Of a DNA stretch of 22,587 bases, positions 21,473-22,587 are shown in pieces. The DNA is from CAYRCJ01 sp964422785 (GTDB lineage: Bacteria; Patescibacteriota; Minisyncoccia; UBA11713; 2-01-FULL-45-33): the NCBI GenBank assembly GCA_964422785.1, contig CAYRCJ010000011.1:1-22587 (forward strand), given 5' to 3'. Position numbers and translations under genes: made by a program. The notes beneath the pieces are model-generated. The model was not told where the DNA came from. It saw only the letters and a program-made list of their open reading frames with translations, and did not search any database. Within the stretch, counting starts at the first letter, position 1, and each line of letters begins with the position of its first letter.

Positions 21473-21478
21473 TATAAT
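21473..21478 (+). promoter_or_regulatory. -10 box for the CMP-sugar synthetase gene
   Basis: TATAAT lies 20 nt before ATG 21499 and 9 nt after the terminator. AGGAG at 21488-21492 is the ribosome-binding site. Confidence 0.55.
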
Positions 21479-21498
21479 GAGACTTAGAGGAGCTTTAT

Positions 21499-22218
21499 AT
21501 GAAAATATACGCAATTATTCCGGCTCGAGGCGGATCAAAGGGCGTTCCCGGGAAAAACATCAAGGATCTTTGCAATAAACCGCTCATCGCCTGGACTATC
21601 GCGGAGGCGCAAAAGTCAAAATATATTTCGAGAGTGATAGTCAACACCGATAGTTGTGATATCGCGCATGTGGCGCGGATTTGGCATGCTGAAGTGTTTT
21701 GGCGTTCGTTGGATTTTGGAAATGACAGCGTTTCTGATCTTGAGGTATTTACAGAGCATTTATCAAAGCTCAGAGAAATGAATGATTTGCCGGATATGGT
21801 AGTAGACCTTCGGGCCACAGCGCCTCTTCGGAAAGCAGATCGCATCGATCAGGGCATTGAGTTGTTAATGAAAGCGGGGAAAAAAAATGCCGACGCGGTG
21901 CGCGCGGTGACCCTCGCCCAAAAACATCCTGCAAAAATGTGGAGATTGTCTCCGGAGGGGTCCCTCAATCCGTTTGTAGAAAAGAGCTTCTGGGGCGTTA
22001 AGGAATCTCAAGATGCCCCCCGTCAGGCGCTCCCGCCGATATATCAGAACAACGGATGCGTGAACGCGTTTTGGCCTGAAACTGTTTTGCAAAAACATTC
22101 CACTGTCGGTGATCGCGTTCTCGGATTTGAAATGCAGTCATGGGAATCGGTGAACATTGATACTGAATTTGATTTTCAGTACGCTGAATATTTGATGAAG
22201 AAACATAATATTAAATAG
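21499..22218 (+). CDS. neuA: acylneuraminate cytidylyltransferase-like enzyme (CMP-sugar synthetase)
   Basis: A 239-residue enzyme. IIPARGGSKGVPGKN (about 6-20) is the nucleotide-binding signature of CMP-sialic acid synthetases (NeuA/PseF/LegF). VIVNTDS, DLRATAPLRKADRID (about 103-117) and the C-terminal NIDTEFDFQYAEYLM also fit. The usual QPTSPLR is changed to RATAPLR and the usual STD to NTD, so the sugar pocket may differ from sialic acid. It activates a 2-keto-3-deoxy sugar acid with CTP in the cytoplasm, and it follows the NeuB-cupin gene as expected for the next pathway step. It has its own -10 box and ribosome-binding site. The family is firm; the symbol reflects the family, not the substrate. 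Confidence 0.85.
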   Translation: MKIYAIIPARGGSKGVPGKNIKDLCNKPLIAWTIAEAQKSKYISRVIVNTDSCDIAHVARIWHAEVFWRSLDFGNDSVSDLEVFTEHLSKLREMNDLPDMVVDLRATAPLRKADRIDQGIELLMKAGKKNADAVRAVTLAQKHPAKMWRLSPEGSLNPFVEKSFWGVKESQDAPRQALPPIYQNNGCVNAFWPETVLQKHSTVGDRVLGFEMQSWESVNIDTEFDFQYAEYLMKKHNIK

Positions 22219-22225
22219 AAATAAA

Positions 22226-22259
22226 ACCCCTCCGACGGCCGTCGGAGGGGTAATTTTTT
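22226..22259. terminator. bidirectional terminator between convergent neuA and HAD genes
   Basis: Perfect 26-bp palindrome (22226-22251; arms ACCCCTCCGACGG/CCGTCGGAGGGGT) with TAATTTTTT on the plus side and TTTTAT on the minus side. The minus-strand gene's stop codon lies at 22258-22260. Confidence 0.88.
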
Positions 22260-22587
22260 ACCATCTAAAATCTTTGGCTATCGGTATCAATTCTCGAAGC
22301 GAAAAGATAATAGGGAACGGCGATCCTCGGCCGTCCCATCGCGTGTTACGCGCGGTGTGGATGCCGATAAAGTAACAGCCGGTCTCGCGCGCGGCTTCGT
22401 AATCGCTATGCTGGTCGCCTACAAATAAAAGTTCTTCGGAATGGATTGACTCCGCGGTAATAATATTTTGGAGGTTTTCCGATTTTGTTCCAGGGCGGCC
22501 GTATATATGGTCAAAATAGTCCAATATTCCAAGTGCTGTTAGGCTTTCGATCACCTGTTCTCGAGGTGTCGCGGTATTGATAAATAG
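22258..22587 (-). CDS. HAD-family hydrolase, 5' part outside the window
   Basis: The minus-strand frame is open to the window end, giving the last 109 residues. FINTATPREQV at the visible N-terminus is the HAD motif II Thr region, and LFVGDQHSDYEAARETG is motif III/IV (GDxxxD). YGRPGTKSENL carries the expected Lys region. The nucleophile Asp motif (DxDx) would lie upstream and cannot be checked. HAD phosphatases remove phosphate from sugar phosphates. Its place beside the synthase and CMP-transferase suggests it dephosphorylates a 9-phosphate nonulosonic acid or a precursor, as NanP-like enzymes do; this is inference. It is transcribed towards neuA and shares the bidirectional terminator. Confidence 0.82.
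   Translation of the reverse strand, partial: LFINTATPREQVIESLTALGILDYFDHIYGRPGTKSENLQNIITAESIHSEELLFVGDQHSDYEAARETGCYFIGIHTARNTRWDGRGSPFPIIFSLRELIPIAKDFRW

Noticed and set aside
1..22587. CRISPR arrays, tRNA or rRNA genes, transposases, origins, riboswitches
   Set aside because: No regularly spaced direct repeats, no tRNA-like cloverleaf with expected conserved bases, no transposase or integrase motif. Intergenic regions are all under 170 bases and accounted for by terminators, promoters and repeats.

Overview
The window looks like part of a bacterial surface-glycan (capsule, O-antigen or S-layer glycan) biosynthesis locus from an uncultured organism, probably a metagenome scaffold. There are two runs of exactly 100 N, one flanked by an exact 55-bp duplication, which is a signature of unmerged contig ends. 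The genetic code is standard: TGA occurs as a stop and no in-frame TGA is needed. Genes are tightly packed, many with 1-14 nt overlaps. Hairpin terminators are often followed within a few bases by a -10 box for the next gene, and several genes appear leaderless. This compact style would fit Patescibacteria/CPR (for example Parcubacteria-like) or another reduced candidate phylum, but no ribosomal or other marker gene is present, so taxonomy is a weak inference.

Layout. (1) 1-510: 3' part of a GDP-fucose-synthase-like epimerase ending in a terminator. (2) 561-5603: a five-gene operon with a methyltransferase, an HddA-like GHMP sugar kinase, a GT2 glycosyltransferase, a GT-B-like transferase and an NAD-dependent epimerase/reductase, closed by a terminator. 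(3) 5659-6732: a WxcM/RmlC-like cupin and an orphan helical protein. (4) 6811-10075: dTDP-glucose 4,6-dehydratase, a GT-A transferase and a TcaB9/NovU-type sugar C-methyltransferase. With the cupin and the epimerase these could make a C-methyl-branched dTDP-deoxysugar. (5) 10125-12106: a GT2 transferase and a NeuB-type synthase. (6) 12156-13897, minus strand: a two-gene operon unrelated to sugars, with a Tyr-rich lipoprotein and a putative winged-helix protein that has an aromatic tail. (7) 14067-22587: aldehyde dehydrogenase, PtmA-like SDR, an antisense EamA protein, transketolase, methyltransferase, a NeuB-SAF-cupin fusion, a CMP-acylneuraminate synthetase-like enzyme and a convergent HAD phosphatase. 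This last block reads as a nonulosonic-acid-like (sialic-acid-like) sugar pathway with a non-standard set of carbon-skeleton enzymes.

The most unusual structural features are palindromic. Two coding genes carry in-frame, almost fully base-paired three-way-junction palindromes (4002-4067 and 5908-5953). One hairpin of the second recurs as the probable terminator at 6741-6765. Both convergent gene pairs that end in a simple hairpin share a near-identical bidirectional terminator (12119-12146 and 22226-22251), and an inverted pair of C/G-rich hairpin units sits at 16431-16512. The gap at 16604-16703 is false: merging the 55-bp overlap restores an intact EamA gene. The gap at 18541-18640 is real and probably longer than drawn.
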